Assembly (NCBI GenBank): GCA_013178275.1
Contig: JABLWZ010000006.1
Span: 1-64,000 of the forward strand
Source: Bacillota bacterium
GTDB lineage: Bacteria; Bacillota; Ch66; Ch109
Direction of reading: 5' to 3'
DNA length: 64,000 bases
Shown here: piece by piece, positions 35,587-43,660 of the stretch
Layout: each line of letters begins with the position of its first letter
How positions within the stretch are numbered: position 1 is the first letter of the stretch
Translations under genes and position numbers: made by a program
The notes under the pieces: generated by a model
What the model was told of the DNA's origin: nothing
Databases searched by the model: none
What the model saw: only the letters and a program-made list of their open reading frames with translations

Positions 35587-36702
35587 TCATGCCTCACGAA
35601 GCTGTTTCGTGCCTTTTCGGTTCGCTTTCTTCCTCCTCAGCAGTTCCAGGAAGGCCTCGATCCTGGTCAGTAGCCCCGCCTCACCGGTATGCTCGTCGAA
35701 GTACAGGGTCATCGCCGGGATATCCTCCCGCGCGCTTACCAGCGGAAGGATAGACTGCGCCACTATCTCCGGCATGCAGGTCAGCGGCCCCAGCTGTATC
35801 ACCCCGTCGTACCCCAGCTGTGATAGGTATACGGCGGCCCCAATAGTCTCCCTCCCGTGGCCGCCCACCCAGTAGTTCAGGTATGGCTGGGCATTCTTTA
35901 TCAGTTCCTTGGTCCCCCGGCCCGGCATCAGCCCGAGGAAGAGGTGGTCGTTGACCCACTGGCTGAGGTAAATGGAGCGTTTGGCCTCCGCGCCCAGCCT
36001 TCCCAGGTGGCGTTCGATGTTCAGGTTCACGAAGGGTTCGAGCACGGTATAGATCTCCCCTATGATCCCGACCCGGGCCACCTCTTTTTCCCAGTCGGGT
36101 CCCAGGCTGGCGAACTTCTCCTTCGCGCCCCCCGCCGCGTCTCTGACCTCTTTGCGGCTCGCGGCCCGGTCGATCTCCTTTAATGATTCCTGGTAAATCC
36201 GCTCGACCGCCCCCTGGTCGGCGACCCGCGGCCGGTGCTCCTGGGCCATCATCTCCACCTCGTCCAGCGCCCGCACCTTTTCCCATCCGAACTTGACCGC
36301 CCCGATGATACCCAGCCAGGAGGCCCCCTCCGCCAGGTCCTTGACCTGGTTCAGGATGCCGGTGATGCGTGAGTCGGGGGCCTCCAGCACTATCATCTCC
36401 ATCGGACAGCCCAGGTCTTTCAGTATCTCGCGCTGGACCTGGGCGTAGTACCCGAAACGGCAGGGACCCCAGCCGCCCGACATGACCACGGTGTTTGCCC
36501 CCATCTCGTACGCCTCGATGAAGTTACCCAGGTTTATCTTGAGCGGCAGGCAGGCGAACTCTGGCGAATACTGCGTGCCCAGGCTGAGCGTGCGTCTGGT
36601 TATCGGGGGAGGGGTCACCACCTCGAGCCCTATCGACTCCAGCATCCCCCGGATCGCGATGTGGGAGGTTCCCATGTGTGGGAAGGTTATCCTGCGTCTC
36701 AT
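35587..36702 (-). CDS. DUF2229 acyl-CoA dehydratase activase-related protein (first)
   Basis: The 371-residue protein resembles the DUF2229/HgdB-like part of 2-hydroxyacyl-CoA dehydratase activator proteins. Conserved cysteines occur in PEFACLPLKINLGN, SGGWGPCRFGYYAQ and LGPLTCMPEIVAQ. The family end motif DEHTGEAGLLTRIEAF is present. Such proteins probably carry an iron-sulfur cluster. The BadF-type ATPase usually fused or adjacent to this domain is absent here. It follows its paralogue at 36716-37735 by 13 bp, so the two likely form a complex. Confidence 0.75.
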   Translation of the reverse strand: MRRRITFPHMGTSHIAIRGMLESIGLEVVTPPPITRRTLSLGTQYSPEFACLPLKINLGNFIEAYEMGANTVVMSGGWGPCRFGYYAQVQREILKDLGCPMEMIVLEAPDSRITGILNQVKDLAEGASWLGIIGAVKFGWEKVRALDEVEMMAQEHRPRVADQGAVERIYQESLKEIDRAASRKEVRDAAGGAKEKFASLGPDWEKEVARVGIIGEIYTVLEPFVNLNIERHLGRLGAEAKRSIYLSQWVNDHLFLGLMPGRGTKELIKNAQPYLNYWVGGHGRETIGAAVYLSQLGYDGVIQLGPLTCMPEIVAQSILPLVSAREDIPAMTLYFDEHTGEAGLLTRIEAFLELLRRKKANRKGTKQLREA

Positions 36703-36715
36703 GCTTTCTTCACTC

Positions 36716-37735
36716 CTATACGGTCGCCGACCGCTGTTTCATGTGCCTGGAACGCTGTACCAGGTCTACGAAGGCCTCCAGCCGGGTCACGGTTCCCGCC
36801 TCCCCGGTGTGCTCGTCCAGGGTCAGCATCATGAACGGCGGCTGCTTTCGCCGCTGCGCCTCGATAGCCACCAGTTCGGCGACCAGCGAATCGGGGCCGC
36901 AGCCAAAACAAGCCAGGTGGATTATACCATCGTACTCCCCGGAGTCCAGGAAGTGGAAGGCCGCACCGATGATTTTCTTGCCCAGGGTCCAGAACATCCG
37001 CTTGGGAAGCCGCCGCGCCTCCGTCTCTATCAGTTCCTCCGGCAGCATCTCCGGGGTAGTGACCTTCACCCCCAGCTGCTGAAGTTTACTGATGACCTGG
37101 TGGCTTACGTACTCGTCGTAGAGCGTGTAAGCGTGTCCCAGTATCGCTATACGCAGCCTCTCGCCGCGCGTTTCTTCCTGGTCCTCATCCCGGTTCCCGC
37201 TATCCTCCCTTTGCCCCGTCAGCATGGAGATGGCCTCCTCCGGCAGCCATCCCAGCTCCAGCAGCCGGCTGTACTCTCCCAGCCGCTCCCGGGCGGCTGC
37301 CTCCGCCTGCCTGATGATTCTCCGGTCCGATGTGAACAGCCGGGCGGTTTTGAGCAACTCCTTCCGGTACTCCCGGTCGCTGCGGCTGACGTCGACGCAC
37401 CAGTCGATGACCTTCGGCAGCCGGTCCAGGTTGGCCTTGATCATGTCGGGGAGGCCCATGAACTTGGGACAGATGTAAGCCCGCGGCTCGATGCTGACCA
37501 GCCGGGGCAGGAACAGGTAGTCCACCCGCCCGGCCAGGTCCAGTACGTGCCCGTAGTAGACCTTGACCGGCAGGCAGGCTTCGTCCACGGCGGTGGTCAC
37601 CCCGCTGTTGACTATCCCCTTGTGGGTTCTCGAAGACAGCACCACCTCCGCCCCCAGGGAGGTGAAAAACGCCTCCCAGGCGGGGTAGAGGTAATAGTAA
37701 AATAGGGCTCTCGGTATACCTACTTTCGGTTTCAT
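36716..37735 (-). CDS. DUF2229 acyl-CoA dehydratase activase-related protein (second)
   Basis: The 339-residue protein starts with the family N terminus KPKVGIPRALFYYYLYPAW. It has cysteines in VDEACLPVKVYYGH, EPRAYICPKFMG and LACFGCGPDS, and ends with DEHTGEAGTVTRLEAF. I chose the ATG at 37735; the extra 46 residues of the longer frame only shadow the upstream spoVAF gene. It is a paralogue of the next gene, and both may form an iron-sulfur complex of unknown substrate. It directly follows the spore-germination cluster. Confidence 0.75.
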   Translation of the reverse strand: MKPKVGIPRALFYYYLYPAWEAFFTSLGAEVVLSSRTHKGIVNSGVTTAVDEACLPVKVYYGHVLDLAGRVDYLFLPRLVSIEPRAYICPKFMGLPDMIKANLDRLPKVIDWCVDVSRSDREYRKELLKTARLFTSDRRIIRQAEAAARERLGEYSRLLELGWLPEEAISMLTGQREDSGNRDEDQEETRGERLRIAILGHAYTLYDEYVSHQVISKLQQLGVKVTTPEMLPEELIETEARRLPKRMFWTLGKKIIGAAFHFLDSGEYDGIIHLACFGCGPDSLVAELVAIEAQRRKQPPFMMLTLDEHTGEAGTVTRLEAFVDLVQRSRHMKQRSATV

Positions 37736-37754
37736 GCTCTGGTAAAAACCTCCG

Positions 37755-39389
37755 TTATTCCTGCCCCCTATTATTGCCCTCAGTTTTATCGTCCATACCC
37801 GTCTTCTTGATCCGTGACCGCTTCCGCGCCGCTCCCCCCTCTTTGTCCCGGCCCGCATCTCCTTCTCCGCCATTCTCGTAAGACTTCTTGGGTTTCCTGG
37901 CCGGGGCCACCTGCCGGAACGGGTCCAAGGTCTTCAATATACTCGGCCTCACGTTCTCCATCGGCACCGGCGACCTGACCAGTATGCTCTTCAACGCACC
38001 CCAGTCCAGGGGGATGAGAGGCCACAGGTAGGGCACCCCGAAGGATCTGGTGGTGGAGTAAAAGACGAACAGTACCAGCAGCCCGAAGAGCAGGCCCGGC
38101 AGTTTGAAGAATCCCACCGACAGCAGCAGGAAGATCCGGGCCAGGCGGTTGGCCATCGCCAGCTCGAAACTGGGGGTGGAGAACGTCGCCACCGCCGCTA
38201 TGGCGGTGTAAAGGATGACCTCGTTGGTCAGCAGCTTCACTTCCACGGCCAATTGACCCACCAGCACCGCGGCCACCACGCCCAGGGCTGTGGTAAGGGG
38301 GGTGGGGGTATGCAGCGCCCCGAACCGCATCAGGTCGATCGCCAGCTCGGCGATGATGAACTGCATCAGCAGAGGCACGGGCGCGCTCTCCTGCGGACCG
38401 ATAAAAGCTAGCGGCTGGGGGAGCAGCGTCGGATTCAGCGCCCCCAGCAGCCACAACGGCCCCAGGAAGAGCGAAAGGACGATGGCGAAAAACCTTATCC
38501 ACCGCAGGTAGGCGCCGGGGGTTGGACTCTGGCGGTACTCCTCGGCGTGCTGCAGGTGATGGAACAGGGTGGTGGGAGCGATCATGATGCTGGGAGAGGT
38601 GTCCACCACGATCAGGACGTGCCCCTCCAGGAGGTGGATGGCGGCGACGTCGGGCCGCTCGGTATACCTTACCTTGGGCAGCGGATTCCAGAAGCTCCCC
38701 GGGGCGATCAGCTCCTCCACCGACTTTTCCGCCATCGGGAGCCCGTCTATCTTTATTTCTTCCAGGCGGCCCCGGATAAAGTCGATCAGGTCCGGGTTGG
38801 CGACGTCCTTCAGGTAGCACAGGCAGATGTCGCTCTTGCTGCGCTTACCGACCTGCAACATCTCTGTCCGCAGCTTGGGGTCCCGCACCCGCCGGCGGAT
38901 CAGCGCGGTGTTTACCAGCAGGGTCTCGGTGAATCCGTCCCGGGAGCCCCTGACCACCCGCTCGATGTCGGGTTCCTCGGGCTGCCGCGCGGGGTACTTG
39001 CGGATATCGACGATGATGGCCCTGGATACACCTTCCACGATCAGCGCACCCAGGCCGGACATCAGGTTGCCGATCACCTCGTCGAAGGTCTCGACCGCCT
39101 GCACCTGAAAGTGAGGGATCCCCTCCTCCATGATCCGGTCCAGGGTATCGGGGAGAATCTGCTCGCGGTCCAGAAGCATCAGCCGCTTCAGTATCTCGGT
39201 TGCCGGATCGCTGTCAGCCAGCCCGTTGATAAAAAACAGGGCTGCCGGCTTGCCGCCGATCCTGAACTCCCGGCAGACCGCGTCGAAACTGGCCCCGACC
39301 CCGATCTCCTCTTTCAGGAAACTCACGTTGTCTTCGTATCTGCTGTTGAGCTTGATGTTGGTATCCCTGGTTTCCGCCACTCGTTTCAC
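37755..39389 (-). CDS. spoVAF: Spore germination protein SpoVAF (GerA family)
   Basis: The 544-residue protein is a GerA-family A-subunit homologue. It has a large soluble N-terminal domain (to about residue 285, including AIIVDIRKYPARQPEEPDIE and VVRGSRDGFTETLLVNTALI). About five to six membrane segments (about 290-480) and a basic C-terminal tail follow. Its place after spoVAE identifies it as SpoVAF, an inner spore-membrane protein linked to germinant receptor and dipicolinate release. Confidence 0.9.
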   Translation of the reverse strand: MKRVAETRDTNIKLNSRYEDNVSFLKEEIGVGASFDAVCREFRIGGKPAALFFINGLADSDPATEILKRLMLLDREQILPDTLDRIMEEGIPHFQVQAVETFDEVIGNLMSGLGALIVEGVSRAIIVDIRKYPARQPEEPDIERVVRGSRDGFTETLLVNTALIRRRVRDPKLRTEMLQVGKRSKSDICLCYLKDVANPDLIDFIRGRLEEIKIDGLPMAEKSVEELIAPGSFWNPLPKVRYTERPDVAAIHLLEGHVLIVVDTSPSIMIAPTTLFHHLQHAEEYRQSPTPGAYLRWIRFFAIVLSLFLGPLWLLGALNPTLLPQPLAFIGPQESAPVPLLMQFIIAELAIDLMRFGALHTPTPLTTALGVVAAVLVGQLAVEVKLLTNEVILYTAIAAVATFSTPSFELAMANRLARIFLLLSVGFFKLPGLLFGLLVLFVFYSTTRSFGVPYLWPLIPLDWGALKSILVRSPVPMENVRPSILKTLDPFRQVAPARKPKKSYENGGEGDAGRDKEGGAARKRSRIKKTGMDDKTEGNNRGQE

Positions 39390-39416
39390 CTGCCTATCGC
39401 TTTTATACCTGGGGGA

Positions 39417-39785
39417 TTACCCCTTGGGATTGAAAAGCACCGCGGTCGTGTAACCAAAGATCACCGCGGCGGCGATTCCCACCGAGGTGGCCTGAACCCC
39501 GCCGCCGAAGGCCCCCAGTACACCCGACTGCCTGGCTCCTTCGATCGCCCCCTGGGCCAGGCTGTGCCCAAATCCCGACAGCGGGATGGTCGCTCCGGCC
39601 CCTCCCAGGTCCACCAGCGGCTGGTACAGCCCCAGGGCGCTTATCACCGCTCCCAGCGTGACGTAACCGACCATCACGTGCCCCGGGGTGACAAACGGGG
39701 GCGTGAGGTCCATCACCAGCTGCCCCAGCATACAGATGACCCCGCCGAGTACGAACGCTATCAGTAGTGAGTACGGGTTAAACAC
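39417..39785 (-). CDS. spoVAE: Stage V sporulation protein AE
   Basis: The 122-residue protein has four hydrophobic segments and the SpoVAE/SpoVAC family pieces AFVLGGVICMLGQLVMD and GGAGATIPLSGFGHSLAQGA. It is part of the inner-membrane channel that moves dipicolinic acid into the forespore and out on germination. It starts a few bases after spoVAD. Confidence 0.92.
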   Translation of the reverse strand: MFNPYSLLIAFVLGGVICMLGQLVMDLTPPFVTPGHVMVGYVTLGAVISALGLYQPLVDLGGAGATIPLSGFGHSLAQGAIEGARQSGVLGAFGGGVQATSVGIAAAVIFGYTTAVLFNPKG

Positions 39786-39791
39786 CTTGCT

Positions 39792-40811
39792 TCATCTCCT
39801 TTCGATCACCACCAGATGAGCTATGGTGGGGATGCTCTCTCCCTGCTGAACCGTGAGCGTGCTCAAGAGCGCCCCGGTGCCCACCAGCAGTATCCTCTGG
39901 TAGTTGCCCTGCGCCATCCGCTCCAGCACCGGCCCGGCCAGCATCACCGCGGAACAGGCGCATCCGCTGCCTCCGGCGTGAGCGTCCTGTTCATCTTTGT
40001 ATATCAGCACCCCGCAGTCCTCGAATGACTCTCCCGGGTCGCAACCCTCCTTCTGCAGCATTTCCCGGGCGATGCTCTTTCCCACCTGGCCCAGGTCACC
40101 TGTCAGGATCAGGTCATAGTCGGCCGGACTCCTCCCGGTGTCGCGGAAGTGGTTGATCAGGGTGTCCGTGGCGGCCGGGGCCATCGATGCTCCCATGTTG
40201 TTGCTGTCGGTGGTTCCCAGGTCTATCACCTTCCCCAGGGTGGCATGGGTTATCACCGGTCCCGCGCCTTCTTTTACCACCACGAAGGCCCCGGCGCCGG
40301 TGACCGTCCACTGGGCCCAGGGCGGCCTCTGCACCCCCATCTCGGTCGGGAACCGGTACTGTCTCTCCGCTGTGTCGTGGTGGCTGGAGGTGGCCGCCAC
40401 CACCCGCTGAGCGAATCCCCCGTCGACAAGCATCGCCGAGAGCGACAGCGATTCGGCCATGGTGGAGCACGCTCCGTATAGGCCCAGGAACGGCACCCCG
40501 ATCTCCCGGGCGGCCAGGTTCGCGGCGACTATCTGGTTTAAAAGATCCCCCGCCAGCATCATGTCGATGTCCTTCGACGCCAGAGAAGCCTTGCCCAGGG
40601 CCAGCTTCACCGCTTCCCGCAGCATCTTGCTTTCCGCCTGCTCCCAGCTCCTCTCGCCGAAATGGCTGTCCTCCAGCACATAGTCGAAAGACTTCCCGAA
40701 GGGTCCATTTCCCTCCATGCCTCCAACGATGCTGGAGGTGGAAAGTATCACCGGCGGCTGGTCGAAGCGCCAGGTCTGTTTGCCGAGCTTTTTCCCGCTG
40801 CTTGGCGGCAT
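39792..40811 (-). CDS. spoVAD: Stage V sporulation protein AD
   Basis: The 339-residue protein has the thiolase-like fold of SpoVAD, with LGLYGACSTMAESLSLSA around the position of the thiolase cysteine and GGSGCACSAVMLAGPVL near the C terminus. SpoVAD binds dipicolinic acid on the outer face of the channel. It lies between spoVAC and spoVAE, the usual order. Confidence 0.93.
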   Translation of the reverse strand: MPPSSGKKLGKQTWRFDQPPVILSTSSIVGGMEGNGPFGKSFDYVLEDSHFGERSWEQAESKMLREAVKLALGKASLASKDIDMMLAGDLLNQIVAANLAAREIGVPFLGLYGACSTMAESLSLSAMLVDGGFAQRVVAATSSHHDTAERQYRFPTEMGVQRPPWAQWTVTGAGAFVVVKEGAGPVITHATLGKVIDLGTTDSNNMGASMAPAATDTLINHFRDTGRSPADYDLILTGDLGQVGKSIAREMLQKEGCDPGESFEDCGVLIYKDEQDAHAGGSGCACSAVMLAGPVLERMAQGNYQRILLVGTGALLSTLTVQQGESIPTIAHLVVIERR

Positions 40812-40831
40812 CTCCCGACCTCCCCCTTTTT

Positions 40832-41410
40832 CTATATCAGCAGTACCCTGATCATACCCACCATGACCGAGACCAGGAACCCATAGACCAGCACCGGCCC
40901 GGCGATGGTGAAGATCCGGGCGCCTATCCCGTACACGTATCCCTCGCGTTTGTATTCCATCGCAGATGCAACAATGCCGTTGGCAAAGCCAGTTATCGGC
41001 ACTATCGAACCCGCTCCCCCGACCTTTCCAATCTGGTCGTAGACGCCGAGCCCGGTGAGAAAGGCGCCCAGAAATATCATGATCACGGTCGCTGCGGTCC
41101 CGGCGTCCTTAAATCCCAGACCCAGCCCCTTGAAGACATCCCAGATCAGCTGCCCCAGCGCGCAGATCAGCCCGCCCACCAGGAAGGCCATGACCAGGTT
41201 TTTGGCTACCGGTATCCGGGGCTGGTGCCGCGCTGCGAACCACTTGTAAGCCTGCTGGTCCTTCTTGCGCTCCATCTCCTGCCGATCCTTCGCCGACTGG
41301 CTCCCCGGTGGTTCGGGCTCTTTCCCCTCCGGCTCGGCCCGGTCCTTCTCTATCCTCATGCCCGCCACCAGGTTGTCGAGGGAGTTGTATTTCGGTTCTT
41401 GCTCAGTCAC
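40832..41410 (-). CDS. spoVAC: Stage V sporulation protein AC
   Basis: After a charged soluble stretch the protein has four membrane segments with family pieces FLVGGLICALGQLIWD and GAGSIVPITGFANGI. It forms the mechanosensitive part of the dipicolinate channel. I place the start at the GTG at 41410 (VTEQEPKYNSL), preceded by GGAAGGGG with good spacing; the longer frame runs through an upstream hairpin. spoVAA and spoVAB are absent, as in many Clostridia. Confidence 0.9.
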   Translation of the reverse strand: MTEQEPKYNSLDNLVAGMRIEKDRAEPEGKEPEPPGSQSAKDRQEMERKKDQQAYKWFAARHQPRIPVAKNLVMAFLVGGLICALGQLIWDVFKGLGLGFKDAGTAATVIMIFLGAFLTGLGVYDQIGKVGGAGSIVPITGFANGIVASAMEYKREGYVYGIGARIFTIAGPVLVYGFLVSVMVGMIRVLLI

Positions 41411-41434
41411 TTCAGCATCCCCTTCCACAGTGTG

Positions 41435-41460
41435 AAAACGGACACCTCCACGGTGTCCGG
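41435..41460 (-). terminator. Hairpin between dodecin and spoVAC
   Basis: CGGACACC and GGTGTCCG form an 8-bp perfect stem around a five-base loop and are followed by TTTTC on the minus strand. It may end the dodecin transcript or partly attenuate read-through into spoVAC. Confidence 0.7.
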
Positions 41461-41490
41461 TCATTTTAAATAAGCTCCCGGCGAGCGGTG

Positions 41491-41688
41491 CTAGTCCGTG
41501 TACGCTATCTTTACGTTGGCCTTGTACTCTGTGATCCGGCCCGACTCCACTCCGGCGGTCAGGTTGTAAACCTCCACCCCGGTGATGTTCCGGACGTTCT
41601 TGGATGCTTCCTTTACCGCCTGATGTACCGCGTCGTTCCAGCTGTGGGGGGATTCCCCCAGCATCTCTACCATCTTTACAAAGGTCAT
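41491..41688 (-). CDS. Dodecin-family flavin-binding protein
   Basis: The 65-residue protein matches dodecin: KMVEMLGESPHSWNDAVHQAV, with the conserved start VKxxExxGxSxxSWxDA (here VKMVEMLGESPHSWNDA), and the C-terminal strand TEYKANVKIAYTD. Dodecins assemble into hollow dodecamers that bind riboflavin, FMN or CoA and buffer free flavins. The gene sits between sigF and the spoVA operon, on the same strand, with a forespore-type promoter upstream. This suggests it is made in the forespore and packaged in the spore. That role is an inference. Confidence 0.9.
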   Translation of the reverse strand: MTFVKMVEMLGESPHSWNDAVHQAVKEASKNVRNITGVEVYNLTAGVESGRITEYKANVKIAYTD

Positions 41689-41738
41689 CTAATCGCTCCT
41701 TTCATTTCCTCAAAGAAAAATACTCCCGGCATCGAGAG

Positions 41739-41769
41739 TATTATTTCCACTATCGTTTTCAGGTATGCA
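41739..41769 (-). promoter_or_regulatory. Forespore (sigma-F/sigma-G type) promoter of dodecin-spoVA
   Basis: On the minus strand TGCATA (41769-41764) lies 18 bp from AATAATA (41745-41739). Read as sigma-F it is GCATA, 15 bp, GGAAATAAT, a full match. It could drive dodecin and, by read-through, spoVAC-AF. A hairpin overlaps the -10 element. Confidence 0.6.
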
Positions 41770-41790
41770 GTTGATCAGCCGTTGAGTTAG

Positions 41791-41820
41791 AAAACCAGGT
41801 TGCTGCCTGAGGCAGCAGCC
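41791..41820 (-). terminator. Intrinsic terminator of the spoIIA operon
   Basis: GGCTGCTGCC and GGCAGCAACC (one G-U pair) form a 10-bp stem around TCA on the minus strand and are followed by TGGTTTTC. It lies about 30 bp after the sigF stop. Confidence 0.75.
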
Positions 41821-41851
41821 TCGGCTGTAACCTGCCTGTATCGGAAAGAGC

Positions 41852-42634
41852 CTATTTGTTTTCCGCCGGCGACAAAAACTCCTTGATCTTGGTCAGCGCC
41901 TGTCTCTCGATCCGCGAGATCTGGACCTGCGACAGACCCAGCAGCTTCGCCACGTCCGACTGGGTGCGGTCCTCGAAAAAGCGCATGAAGAGGACCCGCT
42001 TCTCTCTTTCGGTTATCCGTTCAAGGACCTCTTTCAGGGCAAGGTTGTCAATCCAGTGGTGTTCCAGCGCCTGGTCCGAGGTGAGCTGGTCCAGCACGAA
42101 TATGGGGTCGCCGTCGTCCTGGTAGAGGGTCTCGTGGATCGAGGTTGGATGCTGGATGGCCTCCAGCGCTCCCACCACATCCTCCCTCGGCATACCCATC
42201 GCCTCGGCGATCTCCCCTATGGTAGGTTCCCGCCCCTGCTGCTTGGTCAGCTCCTCCTTGACCCTCGGGACCCGAAACGCGACCTCCTTGATCGAGCGCG
42301 AGACCTTGACGGGGTGGTCATCCCGCAGGAACCGCCTTATCTCCCCGATTATCATGGGCACCGCGTAGGTCGAGAACTTGACCTGGTGAGAGGTGTCGAA
42401 CTTGTCGATGGCCTTGATCAGTCCGATGGTCCCGATCTGAAACAGGTCCTCCTCCTCGTACCCCCGGTGGGTAAACCGCTGCACCAGGTTGAAGACCAGC
42501 CGCAGGTTGCATTTTATCAAGCGTTCGCGCGCCTCCAGGTCTCCCTGCTGGGCGCGCTCCAGAAGCTCGGCCGTCTCCTCGTCTTTGAGCCGGGGAAAAC
42601 GGGGCAGATTCATTTCCGAAAGCCGGGTGCTCAT
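41852..42634 (-). CDS. sigF: Sporulation sigma factor F
   Basis: The 260-residue sigma-70 family factor has region 2 (LRLVFNLVQRFTHRGYEEEDLFQIG, about residues 46-70), region 3 and region 4 (GLSQVQISRIERQALTKIK near the C terminus). The core helix FSTYAVPMIIGEIRRFLRDD is typical of SigF/SigG. It directs early forespore transcription and is held by SpoIIAB. It starts 13 bp after spoIIAB in the standard spoIIA order. Confidence 0.95.
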   Translation of the reverse strand: MSTRLSEMNLPRFPRLKDEETAELLERAQQGDLEARERLIKCNLRLVFNLVQRFTHRGYEEEDLFQIGTIGLIKAIDKFDTSHQVKFSTYAVPMIIGEIRRFLRDDHPVKVSRSIKEVAFRVPRVKEELTKQQGREPTIGEIAEAMGMPREDVVGALEAIQHPTSIHETLYQDDGDPIFVLDQLTSDQALEHHWIDNLALKEVLERITEREKRVLFMRFFEDRTQSDVAKLLGLSQVQISRIERQALTKIKEFLSPAENK

Positions 42635-42647
42635 CCCCCACCCCCGT

Positions 42648-43097
42648 TTAGTTTTCCCGACTGGCCGCCCCGCTGCTGTTTTTCGGGCTCTTCTTCATGG
42701 TTATCCGGGTTCCCTGGTTGACAGCGGTATCCACCTCCAGTTCGTCCATGAAAGACTGCATGAAGGAAAACCCCAGTCCCACCCGGTCCTCGCAGGTCGA
42801 GTAGGCCGCCTGCATCGCCATCTCGACGTTCACTATCCCCACTCCGTCATCCTCCACCCGTATCTCCAGCCGCTTGTCGGAAAGGCCCAGGTGCAGCCGG
42901 ACTATCCCGGTGGGTCGATTCTGGTACCCGTGAATGATGGCGTTGGTGATGGCCTCCGATACCCCAACCTTGATCTCCTCCAACTCGTCAAGGGTGAAAT
43001 CGAGCTGGGAAGCGAAAGCCGCCGCGGCCACGCGGCAGAACCCCACGTTCTCGGGCAGCGCCAGAAATTCGATCTTGGCCAGGTTCCCCAGTGTCAC
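42648..43097 (-). CDS. spoIIAB: Anti-sigma F factor/serine kinase
   Basis: The 149-residue GHKL-family kinase shows the N box EAITNAIIHGY (about residues 48-58) and the G1 box VEDDGVGI. It binds SigF, and phosphorylates SpoIIAA with ATP. The start overlaps the spoIIAA stop by 4 bp, so the two are translationally coupled. Confidence 0.95.
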   Translation of the reverse strand: MTLGNLAKIEFLALPENVGFCRVAAAAFASQLDFTLDELEEIKVGVSEAITNAIIHGYQNRPTGIVRLHLGLSDKRLEIRVEDDGVGIVNVEMAMQAAYSTCEDRVGLGFSFMQSFMDELEVDTAVNQGTRITMKKSPKNSSGAASREN

Positions 43098-43450
43098 TGC
43101 GCCTCACCTCTTCTCAGAAGAAAACCTATTCCCTCTTTTTCACTGCGGCAGTATGTCGCCAGCCCCGAAACCCCTGCTATATCCAGCACCCGCCTGACCT
43201 GAGGCTGGGGTTTCAGTATCGCCATCTTACCCCCCCCGCCGCTGAGACGGCGGTACCTTCCCAGGATTACGCCGATACCCGAGCTGTCGATGAAGGTGAC
43301 CCTGGTCAGGTCCAGCAGCAGGTGGCGGCAGTTTTCGGCCAGGAACTTCCGGTCCACCTCGCTCCTAATCTGCTCCGCGCTGGCCAGGTCCATCTCGCCC
43401 TTTATCCTCACCAGCAGAACATCACTGTCCGTGTTAACCTCCAGGTTCAA
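43094..43450 (-). CDS. spoIIAA: Anti-sigma F factor antagonist
   Basis: The 118-residue STAS-domain protein has the phosphorylatable serine in VTFIDSSGIGVILGRY (about residues 49-64). Unphosphorylated SpoIIAA frees SigF from SpoIIAB. It is the first gene of the spoIIA operon, with a sigma-H-like promoter and a Spo0A-box-like element 60-95 bp upstream. Confidence 0.95.
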   Translation of the reverse strand: MNLEVNTDSDVLLVRIKGEMDLASAEQIRSEVDRKFLAENCRHLLLDLTRVTFIDSSGIGVILGRYRRLSGGGGKMAILKPQPQVRRVLDIAGVSGLATYCRSEKEGIGFLLRRGEAQ

Positions 43451-43508
43451 GGACGCTCACCCCAAATCTTGGCTGTATTTCCCAGACTATTTCGCCAGCA
43501 GCGGTTAA

Positions 43509-43544
43509 ATTCCTCCCCTTTTCCGATAGGGGTTCCTGTCAAAA
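43509..43544 (-). promoter_or_regulatory. Sigma-H type promoter and Spo0A-box-like site of spoIIA
   Basis: On the minus strand AGGAACC (43537-43531) and GAGGAAT (-10 core GAAT at 43512-43509) have the sigma-H arrangement. A TGTCAAA element on the opposite strand at 43537-43543, one base from the 0A box TGTCGAA, overlaps the -35. The spoIIA operon is a known sigma-H/Spo0A target in Bacillus. Confidence 0.6.
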
Positions 43545-43583
43545 CCAGGGAAGATTTCACCCCGATATCGGGGATATCAGACA

Positions 43584-43636
43584 AAGAAGAAAACTTGGCT
43601 ATCACCAAGTCCTCGACGAAGGCGATAGCCAAGTTT
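43584..43636 (-). repeat. Dispersed hairpin repeat, copy A, between dacF and spoIIAA
   Basis: The minus strand runs AAACTTGGCTATCGCC, spacer, GGTGATAGCCAAGTTT, giving a 16-bp inverted repeat with one mismatch, followed by TCTTCTTTG. It sits 25 bp after dacF and may work as its terminator. The outer and inner pairings can form alternative hairpins. It matches copy B (25950-25999) and partly copy C (13530-13559). Confidence 0.65.
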
Positions 43637-43660
43637 ATTCTTTAAATTATTCGGCTTTTT

